A stretch of DNA of 64,000 nt from Portulaca oleracea (taxonomy: Eukaryota > Streptophyta > Magnoliopsida > Caryophyllales > Portulacaceae). The DNA lies in contig CM055893.1 in the NCBI GenBank assembly GCA_029582165.1, forward strand, positions 25,705,179-25,769,178, read 5' to 3'. Made by a program: the position numbers and the translations under genes. Shown one piece after another: positions 21,364 through 34,249 of this stretch. The notes beneath the pieces are model-generated. The model was not told where the DNA came from, made no database searches, and saw only the letters and a program-made list of their open reading frames with translations. Position 1 is the stretch's first letter, and every line of letters starts with the position of its first letter.

Positions 21364-22989
21364 CCTTCGATAACAAAGGGTTACAACAATGTTAGTTATA
21401 TACAAAAGTGCAAAAGACTCAAAATGGATGGAGTTAGTTTGTACGAACCATCATTGACTCAAAAACGAAACAAAGAAACACGAAACTTAGACTCCTAAGA
21501 CAAAAATCTAACAAAGAGGTAAGCTAAGACAATATGTACATCCTAGAAAACCAAACAAATCAAACTCAAAATCAACACTACTTGAAAACACTACAATGGT
21601 GAAGAACCAACTATATACAAATCACCACCATGACTAAATTAAGCTAAAACTAAAGCAAGAAACAAGTTAACTATACACAATGACTAAATTACTACCACCA
21701 AAACGCAATTTATATACATCCAACCAAGTATACATACTAATTCTTGAGACAAACCACACCAAATTCACAACCAAACCAAACCCAAAGCATAGCAATTGGC
21801 TCTTCAAACAATTCAACCAAGACAAGAGAAATCAAAGTTGAACAATTGAAACAAAATTAGCAATAGGGTTCGAATTAACCTCAAGAATCGAATAGGGCAT
21901 CAACCAAATCAAATCAAACCAATTAAGCACAAGAAACCCTAAATTCAAAAACCAAAACAAAGCATCTCAAAAATCAGCAAATTAAGCAAAGAAAACTCAA
22001 AAGAAACAAGAATCAAACCTTTTTACAAGAGAAATTGAGAAGAAAGAGAAGAGTGGAGTTGGTAGGGTTTTCGAATGAGGGCTCTGTGGAGTGGACGCTT
22101 GTGTGCGAAAGAAAGTGGCTGGGCTTGCAAGAGGGATGAGGGCGAGCGTTGGTGGGTGTGAATGCTGTGGGGGTGGCGAGTGGTGCTGTGCGAGCGAGGG
22201 GCGGAAAGGCGTGCGATGTGGATGAGTGCTGTGTGGGTGGCGAGTGAGCGTGCGCTGGTGAGGAGAAGAATGAAGGAGGCTGGGCGCACGGACCGAAACA
22301 ATAGAGAAAGAAGGAAAAAACAGCTGATTTTTTTTTTAGGGTTTACGATGGGAGCACGAACCGTGCCAGATGAGCACGGACCGTGCCCCTTTATCTGAAA
22401 AAATATTGAAGTTCTGGAGGGGCGCACGGACCGTGCCAGCCGAGGCACTACCCGTGCCTCCTCCCCTTCACCTTGTAGGTCTTGAGATCGAACCCCACAA
22501 CTCTCCCAACTCTCAATTATGCATTTTTTTTCCTTGAATTCTCTCATTTTTTACAATCCATCCTTCTCCACACAAATTCATTTCACTCATTTAGTTTCCA
22601 ACTCACTCACTTTTATTTTTCCACTCACTCTCAATCTCTTTTTATTATGTTTTTTTTTCTTCTTTTCTCTCTTTATTTTTTTTCATTCTCCTACAACTAA
22701 TACCTCCAAAAAGAAAAAAAATAAAATAGAAACCCTAGAAAAATCCTAGAAAAACAAAATAAAAAGAGAGAAATGTCTAATAACCCTAGAAAAATCAAAA
22801 TAATATTAAAGAAAAAGCTGAAAAATTCTAGAAAAATAGGGAAAAATCTAGAAAAATCAAAATGAAAAGAAGAAAAATGAGGAAAAAAGTTTAGAAAATC
22901 CTAAAAAAAAAATAAAATGAAAATCTAAAAAGCTTGGGTTGCCTCCCAAGAAGCGCTTATTTAACGTCCTAAGCTTGACCAAGTACCTC
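21364..22989 (-). other. Leader between pol and third ORF of A1
   Basis: Non-coding. In element sense it runs from an A/G-rich stretch (about 22930-22600), through CCTACAAGGTGAAGG (about 22470), a palindrome cluster (22460-22353) and a GC-rich segment (22290-22080), to a splice-donor-like AAAAAGGTTTG (near 22020) and an AT-rich stretch up to the ORF. The 174-codon frame at 22023-22547 is not conserved as protein in A2 and is not called. Confidence 0.75.
22353..22460 (-). repeat. Palindrome cluster upstream of the third ORF, A1
   Basis: Four copies of the same motif as in the LTR: GCACGAACCGTGCC, GCACGGACCGTGCC, GCACGGACCGTGCC and GGCACTACCCGTGCC. The rest of the leader does not resemble the LTR. 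Confidence 0.85.
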
Positions 22990-25900
22990 TCAAACCGCAT
23001 CGGGAGCGGTGAGGTTGAAGTGTTGGCGATCTTCAAGAGGTTGACCAACCAAGTAGGGCTTAAGTCTATGCCCATTGACCGTGAATGGCTCGGAATCGTC
23101 CCCACAAATCTCAATCGCACCATGGGGGAAAACCTTCAAAACCCGGAAAGGACCCGACCATCGAGACTTAAGCTTGCCCGGAAAGAATTTCAACCTCGAG
23201 TTGAACAACAACACTTGGTCTCCTTCTTCAAACCTCTTCTTGAAAATATGCTTGTCATGCAATCTTTTAGTCCTCTCCTTGTACAACTTGGCACTATCAT
23301 AAGCCTCCAACCTCAATTGATCAAGTTCTTGAAGTTGTAACACCCTCTTTTCTCCAACCTTTGCAAGATCGAAGTTAAGAGTTTGAACGACCCAAAAGCT
23401 TTGTGCTCCAACTCAACCGGCAAATGACATGCTTTTCCATAAACTAACCAGTACGGAGTGGTTCCCAATGGAGTCTTGTATGCGGTCCGGTAGGCCCACA
23501 ATGCATCATCTAGCTTAAGAGACCAATCCTTCCTTGAACGGTTGACCGTCTTCTCCAAAATGCTCTTGATTTCCCAATTAGAAAGCTTCACTTGGCCACT
23601 AGTTTGGGGATGATATGGTGTAGCAACTCGATGTGTCACCCCATACTTGGCTAGAAGAGCATCAAGAGGCCGATTGCAAAAATAAGTGCCATTGTCACTC
23701 AATAAGGCTCTTGGAGTTCCAAATCTTGCAAAGATCTTCTTGAGGAACTTAATCACCACCTTGGAATCATTGGTGGGTGTTGCAATTGCCTCAACCCACT
23801 TCGAAACATAATCGACCGCCACCAAGATGTAGAGGTTGTTGTGAGAAGGAGGGAAGGGACCCATGAAGTCTATCCCCCACACATCAAAGAGTTCCACCTC
23901 TAAAATGTAATGTTGGGGCATCTCATTCCTCTTGGAAATACTCCCGGTTCTTTGGCACTTGTCACATGAGAGCACAAAACTTCTCACTTCCTTGGAGAGT
24001 GTATGCCAATAGAACCCGGCTTGGAGCACCTTTGCAACGGTCTTGTCGGTGCTAAAATGACCACCACATGTAGTGGCATGACAATGGTGGAGCACACTTT
24101 GAATTTCATCTTCCGGCAAGCATCTTCTATACACTCCATCCCCACAAAGCTTGTAAAGTAGAGGCTCCTCCCAAACATATTTGCTCAACTCGGAAAGAAA
24201 CCTCTTCTTTTGTTGCCATGACATCTCCGGGGGAAGTACACCACTAACAATGAAGTTCACTATATCCGCATACCAAGGGGTGACTTGATGAGCAAGAACA
24301 AAGAGTTGTTCATGTGGAAAGGAATCATTAATGGGAATATCATCATCGCTTTGAGCCTCAAGTTGCAATCTCGAAAGATGATCGGCCACCACATTTTGCA
24401 ATCCCGGTTTGTCTCGGATTTCGAGGTCAAACTCTTGGAGTAAGAGGACCCATCGAATGAGGCGAGGCTTAGAATCCGCCTTAGTCAAGAGGTGCCATAG
24501 AGCAGCATGATCTGTGAAGACAATCACCTTGGAATTGATCAAATAGGAGCGGAATTTGTCCAAGGCGAAGACAACCTCTAAGAACTCTTTCTTGGTGGTG
24601 GCATAATTAACTTGAGCTCCATCCAACGTCTTGCTTGCATAGTAAATCACATAGGGCTTGTTGTCCTTCCTTTGCCCCAAAACAGTCCCCACCGCATGAT
24701 CGCTTGCGTCGCACATCACTTCAAAGGGCAAATCCCAATCCGGTGCTTGTACGATGGGAGCGGTGACCAAAGCTTCCTTCAGAAAAGCACTCAAACACTC
24801 TTCATTAAAGTCAAAGGGCACATCTTTGATGACCAATTGGGTGAGAGGTTTGGCAATCTTTGAAAAATCTTTTATGAAATGCCAGTAAAAACCCACATGT
24901 CCAAGAAAACTCCTCACACCCTTTAAAGAATTTTGTGGTTGTAATTTTTCAATCACCTCCACCTTTGCTCTATCAACTTCAATGCCCTTAAATGAACAAC
25001 ATGCCCAAGAACTACCCCCTCTTGCACCATAAAATGGCACTTTTCCCAATTCAAGACCAAGCTAACTTCTTCACATCGATTTAGCACCTTTTTCAAATTA
25101 TTTAAACAATGTTCAAATGAGGTGCCATAAACTGAAAAATCATCCATAAAAACCTCCATTATGTCCTCTATAAATTGGGAGAATATAGCCATCATGCATC
25201 TTTGAAAAGTAGCGGGTGCATTACACAACCCGAATGGCATTCTCCGATATGCAAAAGTTCCATAAGGACAAGTAAAAGTGGTTTTCTCTTGGTCTTTTGG
25301 GTGAATCGGGATTTGGAAAACCCGGAATAACCATCTAGATAGCAAAAATGGGAATTCTTGGCAAGTCTCTCTAGCATTTGGTCTACAAAAGGAAGGGGAA
25401 AGTGGTCTTTCCGGGTGGCTTTGTTCAATTTCCTATAGCCAATGCACATTCGCCAACCCGTTACCGTTCTAGTGGGGATCAATTCATTTTTACCCACTTA
25501 CTATCGGAGATAGGGTAGATAATACCCGCCTTCAACAGTTTCAAAACCTCTTTTTTCACAACTTCTTTCATGGTGGGGTTAAGCCTCCTTTGATGCTCAA
25601 TGGATGGCTTATGATTTTCCTCCATGAGGATGCGATGCATGCAAAACGAAGGGTGAATTCCCTTTAGGTCATCAAGAGTGTATCCTATGGCATTGCGATG
25701 CAATCTTAAAACTTCCAACAAAGCAGAATTTTCAGATTTGTTTAAGTTTGCATTAACAATGACAGGATATGTAGAATTAGGACCTAGAAACTCATACCTC
25801 AAAGAAGATGGAAGAGGCTTCAATTCCACTTCCGGAGCCTTTTTCAGAGCATGTGTAGGCTCTTCTTCCTCCTCCAGCTTCTCAATCTTGGCAAACGCCG

Positions 25901-28363
25901 GTGGAAATGGTGGGGATGCTTCCATCAACTCAGCACAAATTGCAACCTCGGGGTTGTCATCCTGCAAATAGTCACAAAACTGCAAACATAGCTCAAGTGG
26001 ATCATTACTTGGCCAATGGTTAGTCTCATGTTCCCTAACTATTCCCTCAATCGAATCAATGAAGTTACAATCATCGGAAATAGAAGGGAATTTGGAAGCT
26101 TTATTCACATTAAACTCAATCTTATCACTTCCCACATCAAAGGTCATTTTGCCATTTTTCACATCAACACAACGCCTCGAAGTGGCCAAGAAAGGCCTTC
26201 CAAGAATGATTGGGGTGCGAAAATCCTCATGCATATCAAGTATCACAAAGTCAACAGGCACAAAGATGTCACCCACCTTGATAGGGACATCCTCAAGTAT
26301 ACCCAAGGGGTATTTCACAGAACGGTCAGCAAGTTGTAGGGATATGGTAGTGGGTTTCAGCTCACCCATACCAAGTTTTTGAGACAAAGAAAGGGGCATC
26401 AAGTTCACACTTGACCCCAAATCACACAAAGCACGATCAATGAAAATGTTCCCTACAACACATGGAATGGTGAAGCTACCGGGATCCTTAAGCTTAGGAG
26501 GAAGCTTGTTTTGGATCGCAGGCCTTCAATGGTCGATCAAGCCATGGTCTCATGCTCTTCTAGCTTTCTCTTGTTGCTTAAAATTTCTTTCAAAAATTTA
26601 GCATAGGCAGGCATTTGAGACAAGGCCTCGGTGAATGGTATGCTAATCTCGAGCTTCTTGATGACCTCCAAGAACTTCCCAAATTGTTTGTCAAGCTTAT
26701 CCCTAACCAATCTTTGAGGGAAAGGCACGAGCGGAGTAAAAATCCTTTGGGGAGTTTTCGGTGGGTCATTAAGAGGCTCTCTCTCTTTTTGCACATCAAC
26801 ATCAATCACATAATCTTTAGAGGGCGAAGACACCTCCTCATCAACCACAACATTCTCAGCATCAATCACATCATTTTCAACATCTTTAGGCACATCAATC
26901 ACCACATGCTCAATCCTAGGATCTTTACGCCCCTCCAATTGTGTCCCACTCCTTAAGGTTATGGCTTGGCAGTGATCCTTAGGGTTAGGTTCGGGCTTTC
27001 CGGGAAGCATTCCCGGAGGGGTAGTGGAGGTACTAGCTTGAATGGCAATTTGATTCTCAAGCATTTGAGTGTGGGTGCTCATAAGGTCAACTTTAGTAGC
27101 TAAGGCCTTAATCACCTCATCTTGTCTTTGTTGATGCTCAAGTTGCCGTTGTTGGTGTTGTTGAGACAACATCAAAGTTTGTATCATGGACTCTAGGTTA
27201 GGCTTTTGGGGAGCTTGTGGTGGAGGTGGTTGGGGTTGTCTTTGTCCTTGGGGTTGACCCATTTGGTTATTGTTCCGGTAAGAAAATTTCGGGTGGAACC
27301 TAAAACCGAGATTATAAGTATTGGAAAAAGGGTTTAAGTTTTGCCTATGAGAAGGGTTACCAACATAGTTAACCACTTCGGTCGATTTATTGCTAACCAA
27401 CCCACTAGGACAATTCAAGGTCTCATGCTCATATGATTAACACGACGTACATGGTTGGGGAGGGGGAGCATTCACATTCAACAAATCCATCTTCTTAGTC
27501 ATGGCATCCAACTTAGCATTCAACATAGTAATAGCATTAACTTCATACTTACCTCCCGTCCTCTTGGAACGGGGCTTTGACCACTGGTAGCTATTGATCG
27601 CCATCTCCTCAATCAAAGTTTGGAGTTCCGCCACTGTCTTGGACATTTTGTTGCCTCTTGCCGCCGCCAAGATGTTGGCCCTCAAGTTGTCATCCACCCC
27701 GTTGTAGAAGGCTTGTATCGGGACCCATGGTTCTAAACCATGGTGGGGGCATTGACGTAAGAGGTCCTTGAACCTTTCCCATGCTTCATAGAGGGACTCA
27801 TCCGGCTCTTGGACAAATGTTGAGATTTGATTCCGGAGGCTCGTCAACTTGCTAGGAGGAAAGTACTTCGCCAAGAATAAGCTAGCAAGTTGGTCAAAAG
27901 TGGTGATGGCAGAGCTTGATGGAAGAGCATCCAACCACTCCCAAGCCTTCCCTTCAAGTGAGAAGGGAAACAATCGCAGCTTGATTGCATCGAGCGTTGC
28001 ACCATTTGCCTTAAAGGTCTCACATGCTTGGTTGAATAGGCAAAGGTGCCGGTTGGGATCTTCATTGGGGAGGCCATGGAATGGGTTGGCCTTCACCAAA
28101 TTGATGAGTGAACTCCTCAGCTCGAAATCGTCAGTGGCCACTCTTGGAGGATTAATGGCGGAGGGTTGATTTGTGACATTTGGCATCACATAGGAGCCAA
28201 GCGTGATTCTAGGCTCTTCGCAACCGCCACCGGACATGGTGTTCTTTAGCTTGGAGTTCTCTTCTCGTCTTCTCCGGGCGTGCTCTAACTTTTGCTTCTT
28301 TCGCCGGAAGCGAAAGGTACTTTCGATTTCAGGATCAAGCTCAAAGAGTGGAGCCTTTTGCAT
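22990..28363 (-). pseudogene. Gag-pol polyprotein of element A1, inactivated
   Basis: Start chosen at the ATG 28363-28361 (MQKAPLFELDPEI). Order: gag with the retrotransposon capsid domain (LFPFSLEGKAWEWLDALP); zinc knuckle CTSC-stop-SYEHETLNC with a TAA at 27439-27437; protease with CDLGSSVNLMPL; RT with YRKLNKATRKDHFPLPF and FMDDFSVYG (MDD at 25147-25139); RNase H with CDASDHAVG and FTDHAAL; integrase with H/CDKC zinc finger, IDFMGPF and SDNGTYF. The third integrase residue is Lys (23588-23586) where A2 keeps Glu. The conserved SPVHVVPKKGG block before RT is deleted (about 25500). Frameshifts fall near 26530, 25350, 24980 and 23345. It cannot encode a working polyprotein. Confidence 0.95.
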
Positions 28364-28479
28364 GCACGTAGAGTAAACTTGGAAAGACAAAAATCAAAAC
28401 ACCAAGGAAAATCAAAACAGAAAATAAATGACTTAGGCAACCTTAGGGTATTCGTTCAGTGGCTGGCTAGGGACAAAGT

Positions 28480-28496
28480 CCCCGGCAACGGCGCCA
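28480..28496 (-). other. Primer-binding site of A1 (tRNA-Asp)
   Basis: The minus strand reads TGGCGCCGTTGCCGGGG, a 17-nt exact complement of the 3' end of plant tRNA-Asp(GTC) including CCA. It lies 6 nt inside the 5' LTR edge, as expected for first-strand priming. Confidence 0.95.
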
Positions 28497-28502
28497 AAAA
28501 CT

Positions 28503-29917
28503 TGATAGGTCGCAAGTGTACGGGTGTAATTGTAGCATAAATCAAGGTCGTTCCCACAGGGACTTTTCCTTTCAACGCACTGAGCTAGCCTCCTAGTTGA
28601 TCGCTAAGTCGATCCGGTTTTTGTTTTGAATCAACTAAATCTAACTCTAATCACAATCAAGGTCTAAGCAAACGAATATTCACAAAACTTTTCGAATTTA
28701 ATCAAGGGAAACAGGCGTTCAGGGGATGAAACCTAAGTCAAATAACGAATCAATGATGTGGATTGAACTTTCATTTCATTAATTTGCACAATCAAGGTTC
28801 GATAATCGCATAGAACACTTCGCAATGAGATTTTGTCACTAGAGCGAATTGCCAAGACTAACCAAGCACCTATTTTTGTGGTTATTTCAATTTAGTCAAG
28901 GTTAAAGATCTAATTATCTCAAGAACCCTAGTTAAAACTTCTATGTCTAGATAATTTTAACTAGTTCAATCTAGGTTTTCGGGCAATCAAACTTCTTCTT
29001 TCGGTACTTCATTCAACAACTATTAACTTGCAATTGGTGATCAAGCAAAAGCAATAACGATTCAATTCAAAGACCAAATAGATTGAAACAAACTAAATTC
29101 ATGATAATTCAATCCAACAAAGTCAATTCATCAAGCAACTTCAAAGGTTCATCCCCTAAACTAAAAGAACTACTCACAATTCATGATTGAAACTACAAAG
29201 CAATTGAAATCTATTCTAGAAAGCATATGAAAATCTATGAGAGAATGAGAAATAAACCCAAGTGAAGAACAAACTTGCTAGGAATCAACAATGGAGGACT
29301 TTTGCTCCTCCACTTCAAAGTATGTTCAAATTGCTCCTCGATCTTCAATCTTCTCTCAATCTTCAATGATGGAATGGAATATGGATTATGAATGATATGA
29401 TTAGGGCATGAAATGGATGATGGTCGATGATGATCCCCCTCTACTCGGCCGGAAATCAGCATAATATAGGTAAATATCACTTCAAAACCGCCGAAAATGA
29501 AAAGACAGGAGAGACACGGACCGTGCCAGGGGTGACAGGGACCGTGCCCCCTATGACACGGACCGTGTCAGGGTACTGCTTGTATTTTCTCACGCTCTGG
29601 CCATAAACACGACCCGTGCCTTTCCTGGGGGCACCCGTGTCACTGCTTTTTCGGGCCTAGGAGTACTTTGTGCCATTGTTTGGGCCTTGGGCGATCCAAC
29701 ATCTCACTTCTTGGTCCTTTAAGCTCATAACTTGGATCTACACTTGATTTTTGGCTCGGTTTACATCGATTCTTCACAAATTCTCTACAAAACTCACCAA
29801 ACTCCAAACCAAGCGTAATATGGGAAATTCGGGTATAAAATAATATAATCAAATCAAATATTCCCCAAACTCTTATCAAAACAACCAAGTTTTCATATAT
29901 ACAAGAAGTACTTATCA
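28503..29917 (-). repeat. Element A1 5' LTR, 1415 bp
   Basis: Minus strand starts TGATAAGTACTTCTTGTATA and ends ACTTGCGACCTATCA. Followed by the PBS. The palindrome cluster lies at 29513-29640. The flank above 29917 is the unclassified remnant at 29918. Confidence 0.95.
29513..29640 (-). repeat. Palindrome cluster in A1 5' LTR
   Basis: Copies: CACGGACCGTG, CAGGGACCGTG, CACGGACCGTG, CACGACCCGTG. They lie 277-404 nt from the LTR start in element sense, the same offset as in A2. One unit present in the 3' LTR copy is missing. Confidence 0.85.
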
Positions 29918-30971
29918 GTGACCGTGTGGAACCAACTGGCACGGCTGTGATTTAATTGTTCAATCACTAATTAAGAAGCTTCTAGCACAGATGTTAACCA
30001 GCATGCCACGTTGGCTTGAGTACTCGGTTGTATTTGAACATCGTCGGGGTACGCCAAATAATCTCCCACTTGTCTCATAAATTTTCAAAATATGAAATTC
30101 GCTTGTCACTTTAATGTCTCGGATTCAGATAAGCTAAGTCCAAGTCATCCTTATTTGGCCCGAATGTTGCTCGATCTCAGAGTTAGACTTAAAAACAGAT
30201 GATCAATTGTTGAGCCATCTAGTCTTGGCTAAGCACTTTTTAGTCTAAGCTCATTGAGTGGCTTGTGAGACATGAAATCCTCAGAGAGGGGGGACAATGT
30301 CGTCTTGTTCAATTATAAATCACTACATGATCGAAAATGACCCGGACATCGTCCACTTCACCTCCTTTTCGGAGAGGTTTCGGACGCACTCCAAAGTCAT
30401 AAAGAATCCTTTATGAAGTGTAAAAAACTCAGGATTTTGAAATTTCTTTGAGTTAGTGAGAACTCTTATGACATTGCAATAACTTAAAGAATCAATTGTT
30501 GAGCCATCCAGGCTTGGCCAAGCACTTTTCAGTCTAAGCTCATTGAGTGGCTTGTGAGACATGAAATCCTCAGAGAGGGGGGACAATGTCGTCTTGTTCA
30601 ATTATAAATCACTATATGATCGAAAATGACCCGGACATCGTCCACTTCACCTCTTTTTAGGAGAGGTTTCGGACGCACACCAAAGTCATAAAGAATCCTT
30701 TATGAAGTGTAAAAAACTCTGGATTTTGAAATTTCTTTGAGTTAGTGAGAATTCTTATGACATTGCAATAACTTAAAAAATTTCTCATGGCGCGTTCGTT
30801 CAGTAAATGTTCTCCAACATTTTACCCAAGTGATTGATTATTGACATCCAATGTCCTTATGATCATGAAACTCGATCATCACGTCAATCTCAAAAGCTAA
30901 TTGCTCGCAATCATCATTGTCCCAACATGATGATCCAATTCGGAGCTCAGTTGACATTTGACCAGGTCTAG
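29918..30971. repeat. Unclassified repeat remnant with a tandem duplication
   Basis: Non-coding. AATCTCCCACTTGTCTCATA near 30059 resembles, in reverse, the CAAGTGGGAGATT polypurine/LTR junction common in plant copia elements, so this may be the tail of a minus-strand copia element. The sequence is cut by element A1 on the left and by a solo LTR on the right, and resumes at 34250. Classification is uncertain. Confidence 0.4.
30202..30779. repeat. Tandem duplication, 2 copies of 289 bp
   Basis: Unit 1 (30202-30490) and unit 2 (30491-30779) both start ATCAATTGTTGAGCCATC and are nearly identical, with a handful of substitutions. The small minus frame at 30323-30601 spans the junction and is not a gene. 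Confidence 0.95.
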
Positions 30972-33900
30972 TGTAAAACCCCGAAAGTTTCGAATACGTT
31001 GACCGTGACATTATTAGTTAATTAAGTTGACTCTGTTAATTTTGAGATTTTATTGGTGATTATTTCTTCTAACACTTGAGCTCGTTGGACCGATGAGAGA
31101 TTAACAAGGGTATTTTAGTAATTTTCTACATGCGTGGGAACAAGGGTAATTTTCTACATGCGTGGGACCGATTTAATATTGTATGCGTTTATGTGTTTTT
31201 CTTTTAATTATTATTTTTGAATTATGTGTTTTAAATTATATTATTAAGTGGTTATTATTATTATTATTTAGAAAGTAAAAATTGATTTTATTTTTCCTAT
31301 ACTATTATTCACAGTTGGTAGTGGTTATTTTTCCAAAAATTTTCTGATTTTATTTAGTTGGTATAAATAGTTAACTAGATATTAGAAATCCTAATCCTAA
31401 CCCTAACCCTACCTTAATCTCTCCCTCACTCCTCTCTCTGCAACTGCCGCCTCTACTGCTGTACCCAGCCACCAGCACCGCCGCCTCTTCCGCCTGAGCA
31501 CCATTGCCGCATCCGCTGCAACCACCGAATCCCCTCCCTATGTTTTCGTCCATCCTTATCCTTCTCTCACTCTTTGTTCGGGTTTGCTGTGCGACACCAT
31601 CGCTGTCGCGGACTCCGTAACCGCCTCCCGACGTTGCCGCCGCTTCCTCTGACCGCCGCTGACATGTCGACCGCCGCTAGAGCCGCCGCCAACTACCAAA
31701 ACGCGTAAATCGTGGAGGTACGGGGTGCTGTTGCTGTGTCGGAACCCACGACCCTGCCCGACGCCGCTCCCCTCAACGCTACACTGCTACTGACGCCGCC
31801 TGGACTTCCGATGACCACCCCGATGCCGCCACCATCGACCTCTGCCCTAACTGCCACTAGCGCTGCCCAGCCACCCTCACTAAGTAAATGTACCCTAATC
31901 CTAAGTTTTGTTTTTGTATTGTCTGATTTCATTTTCTATTGCTATTATTGATATTATTTTCCATAGAACCTAATTACTATTCACATTATGCATATGTATA
32001 TTTATGTTGCATAATCTGGTTTATTAAGTGTTTAATTTTTGTATATTCTATTGTTAATATGTGGTAATATGTTGTTTATTTGATGTAAATTATGTTTAGG
32101 TTGGGTTCTTGTTAGTATTATTTTATGCATGAATTAGGATTAGTTAAAGTGTAAATTTGAATTTTATATTCTTACACTTGATTAGGATGCATGTGAGGAG
32201 TACTAACTAGGGTTCTGTTTTTTATTCTCAAATTTTAATTCATGTTGATAAGTAAATTGTTTATTTGTAGATTATTTTATGAGTTTTTATAGTTTTAAAT
32301 TAATTATTGGTTTACGTAACAATTATGTTCTAATTTATTTAAAGAATGTTTTAAATTCCTATTTACTGTTTTTATATGTTACAACATTTTATATTTTCCA
32401 AGTTTACATAGTCGTATTTTATTACTTTATTATTACATGGTTATATTATTATTGCGTGTTTATTTGAGAAATTTGTGCTAATTGATTTGGTAGGGTTGAC
32501 CTTGTTAGTGTTAAGAGGGTTAAAGGATGTCTTTGAGCTTAGTTAACTGTTTAGAGGCCCAAGTTTGGGTCTCGGGATAATTTGATTAGAGTTAGGATCG
32601 AAAAACCCAAAATAAAATAAGCCGGTTTGGACAGAATTGATGAGTTACGCTATAACGATCACCACAAATTGTGTAGTGGAGACTTAACCATACCGTTTGG
32701 TCTGGAAGTTCCTTATTGTGTTAGCTTTTGTAGAAGTTTTTTGGATCTAGTTTTCAAGGTGTATATTCTGAGTTATGAGCCAACTAATCGACCTAGGTCA
32801 GAAATGGACAAGTTTTACTGTTGGTTGCTTTTGAGAACTTTAGGGTATGTTTTAGGTCTCGGAGCCAAAATAAAAGTTTTAGTAAACATCCCGAGGTTTC
32901 CAGAAAGTCCAAAGCCAGACCCATAGAATGTCGGGAAGTCAAATTATGGTCCTTGCGATGCGAGTGATGCAATCTGCCCATTTTATGTTTTGATAAATGT
33001 GTTATTATGTGAGAAATATTGTTTTAGTTGTATTATGTTAATTAATTGAAGTATGTGAATTGGTTTTAAAGTGTTAAAGTTATGAATGATGAGAACCTTA
33101 TAGTGTTCCTAGGGGTGGCTTAGGTAGGAAGTAGATCGTGCTAATTCCGTACGATGCGTTTTAATGGTAGAAATTATTTTATTTTAGGCATGTTCTAGAC
33201 CGTTCGTTTTAGTGAGCTCAAGTGTATTCGTAAAGTGAAGAGAAGATTGTCAGGTAATGTCTATGTCATAATCCCCACTTGGATACGCTTTATGTGTTTT
33301 ATGATTTTAAATGCATTTTGGAAATTGCATCCCGAAAGAGGATTTTATTGGGAACTTGGCTGTCTATTTTGGTTGTCAAATTGTTGTTCTTTGAGTTGAT
33401 TAAATGTGGACAGTCCTTTATGAATAATTTGGAAATTGGTTTGGAAATTGGGAATGGATTGATTGAGTTTGGAAAGGTATGTTATTAAACATGATTGATA
33501 ATTCAAACGAGACGTACATGCGGGTTCGGGCAACATCCCCAATTCCCCAAACACCAGGTTTGCGACATCCTGTAGGAGAGTTGTCAAGAGATCAAGGATG
33601 CCTAATAAGTGCTACTTCCTCGGGGTTAAGTGTTTGGAAGTGTGTGAAATGGATGGTGATCCGTATGATTGAGATTGATAATGAGATTAAGATTGTGAAG
33701 AGTTTGAGATATGAGTATTGTGAAGTCTTGGACTTCGAGGGCCAAATAAGTATGGTCTGCCGCTTACTAAACTTGAAAGATGGGTATGGTTGGTTGGAAA
33801 AGAAAATTGATTGTGAAAAGATTTGACTTGTACACTTCACCCCCTAAAATGAATTGAAATGGTTTTTAAATTGTTTTGACGGTTAGGGGTAGACATTATT

Positions 33901-34244
33901 GAGTCCTCCTCATGTTTTAAATGTTTTGTTTTCAGGTTGAAGAGTTCTGTGATGGGAATGAGTTCTAGAAGTGAGGACGTCGAAGTAGAATTTCATAATA
34001 AAGTTTAGTTGAAGTTTAGACTTGAGTAGTAATGTTAGTTTATGTTGTCTTTAGAAATTGAAAGTTTCTTTTGATTGTTGAATTGAAGTAAATAATGATT
34101 AGTTGTTAGGTTTTCTTTTCTTGCCTTGTATTCCTTCGGGGATATGACATTAATGCCAAATTAAAACGAAAAAAAAATGAGACTTTCGCTGTTACCATTA
34201 GTCAATGTTTGACTTCTTCATAATTGAATTTTCAGGGCGTTACA
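30972..34244 (+). mobile_element. Solo LTR, 3.3 kb, TGTAAAACCCC...GGGCGTTACA
   Basis: Perfect target duplication TCTAG at 30967-30971 and 34245-34249. Ends TGTAAAACCCCGAAAG and GGGCGTTACA resemble Tekay/Del-type LTR termini, but the body differs from the 5179-8693 copy. The interior has a GC-rich, CCG-repeat block (31440-31880) with fortuitous frames on both strands and AATCCTAACCCTAACCCTACC at 31390-31410, too short to be telomeric. No PBS, coding or second LTR. Confidence 0.85.
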
Positions 34245-34249
34245 TCTAG

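Larger units (their letters stand above)
17723..29917 (-). mobile_element. Element A1: Athila-like Ty3/gypsy retrotransposon, 3' LTR truncated
   Basis: Reading the minus strand: 5' LTR (29917-28503), PBS (28496-28480), gag-pol (28363-22990), leader with palindromes, broken third ORF (21363-20093), non-coding tail, PPT, and 3' LTR (18184-17723) of which only the first 462 bp remain. The lineage call rests on the exact tRNA-Asp PBS, the gag-PR-RT-RH-IN order and an extra ORF between pol and the 3' LTR. It is the same family as element A2. Because the 3' LTR is truncated there is no target duplication. All reading frames are damaged. Confidence 0.9.

Noticed and set aside
22023..22547. 174-codon minus frame between pol and third ORF of A1 (and 201 codons at 45356-45961 in A2)
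   Set aside because: The two frames lie in the leader, are Ser/Arg/Pro-biased and do not align as protein between A1 and A2, although flanking DNA does.
28480..28496. tRNA-Asp gene
   Set aside because: Only the 17-nt 3' end matches, in the position and orientation of a retroelement primer-binding site; there is no cloverleaf upstream.
31390..31410. Telomere-like CCTAACCCTAACCCT
   Set aside because: Only two to three repeats inside an LTR and next to a non-matching unit; not a telomeric array.
31371..31951. GC-rich frames on both strands that look like a plant gene start
   Set aside because: They lie inside a solo LTR with a perfect TCTAG duplication; CCG repeats give fortuitous frames and no domain is seen.
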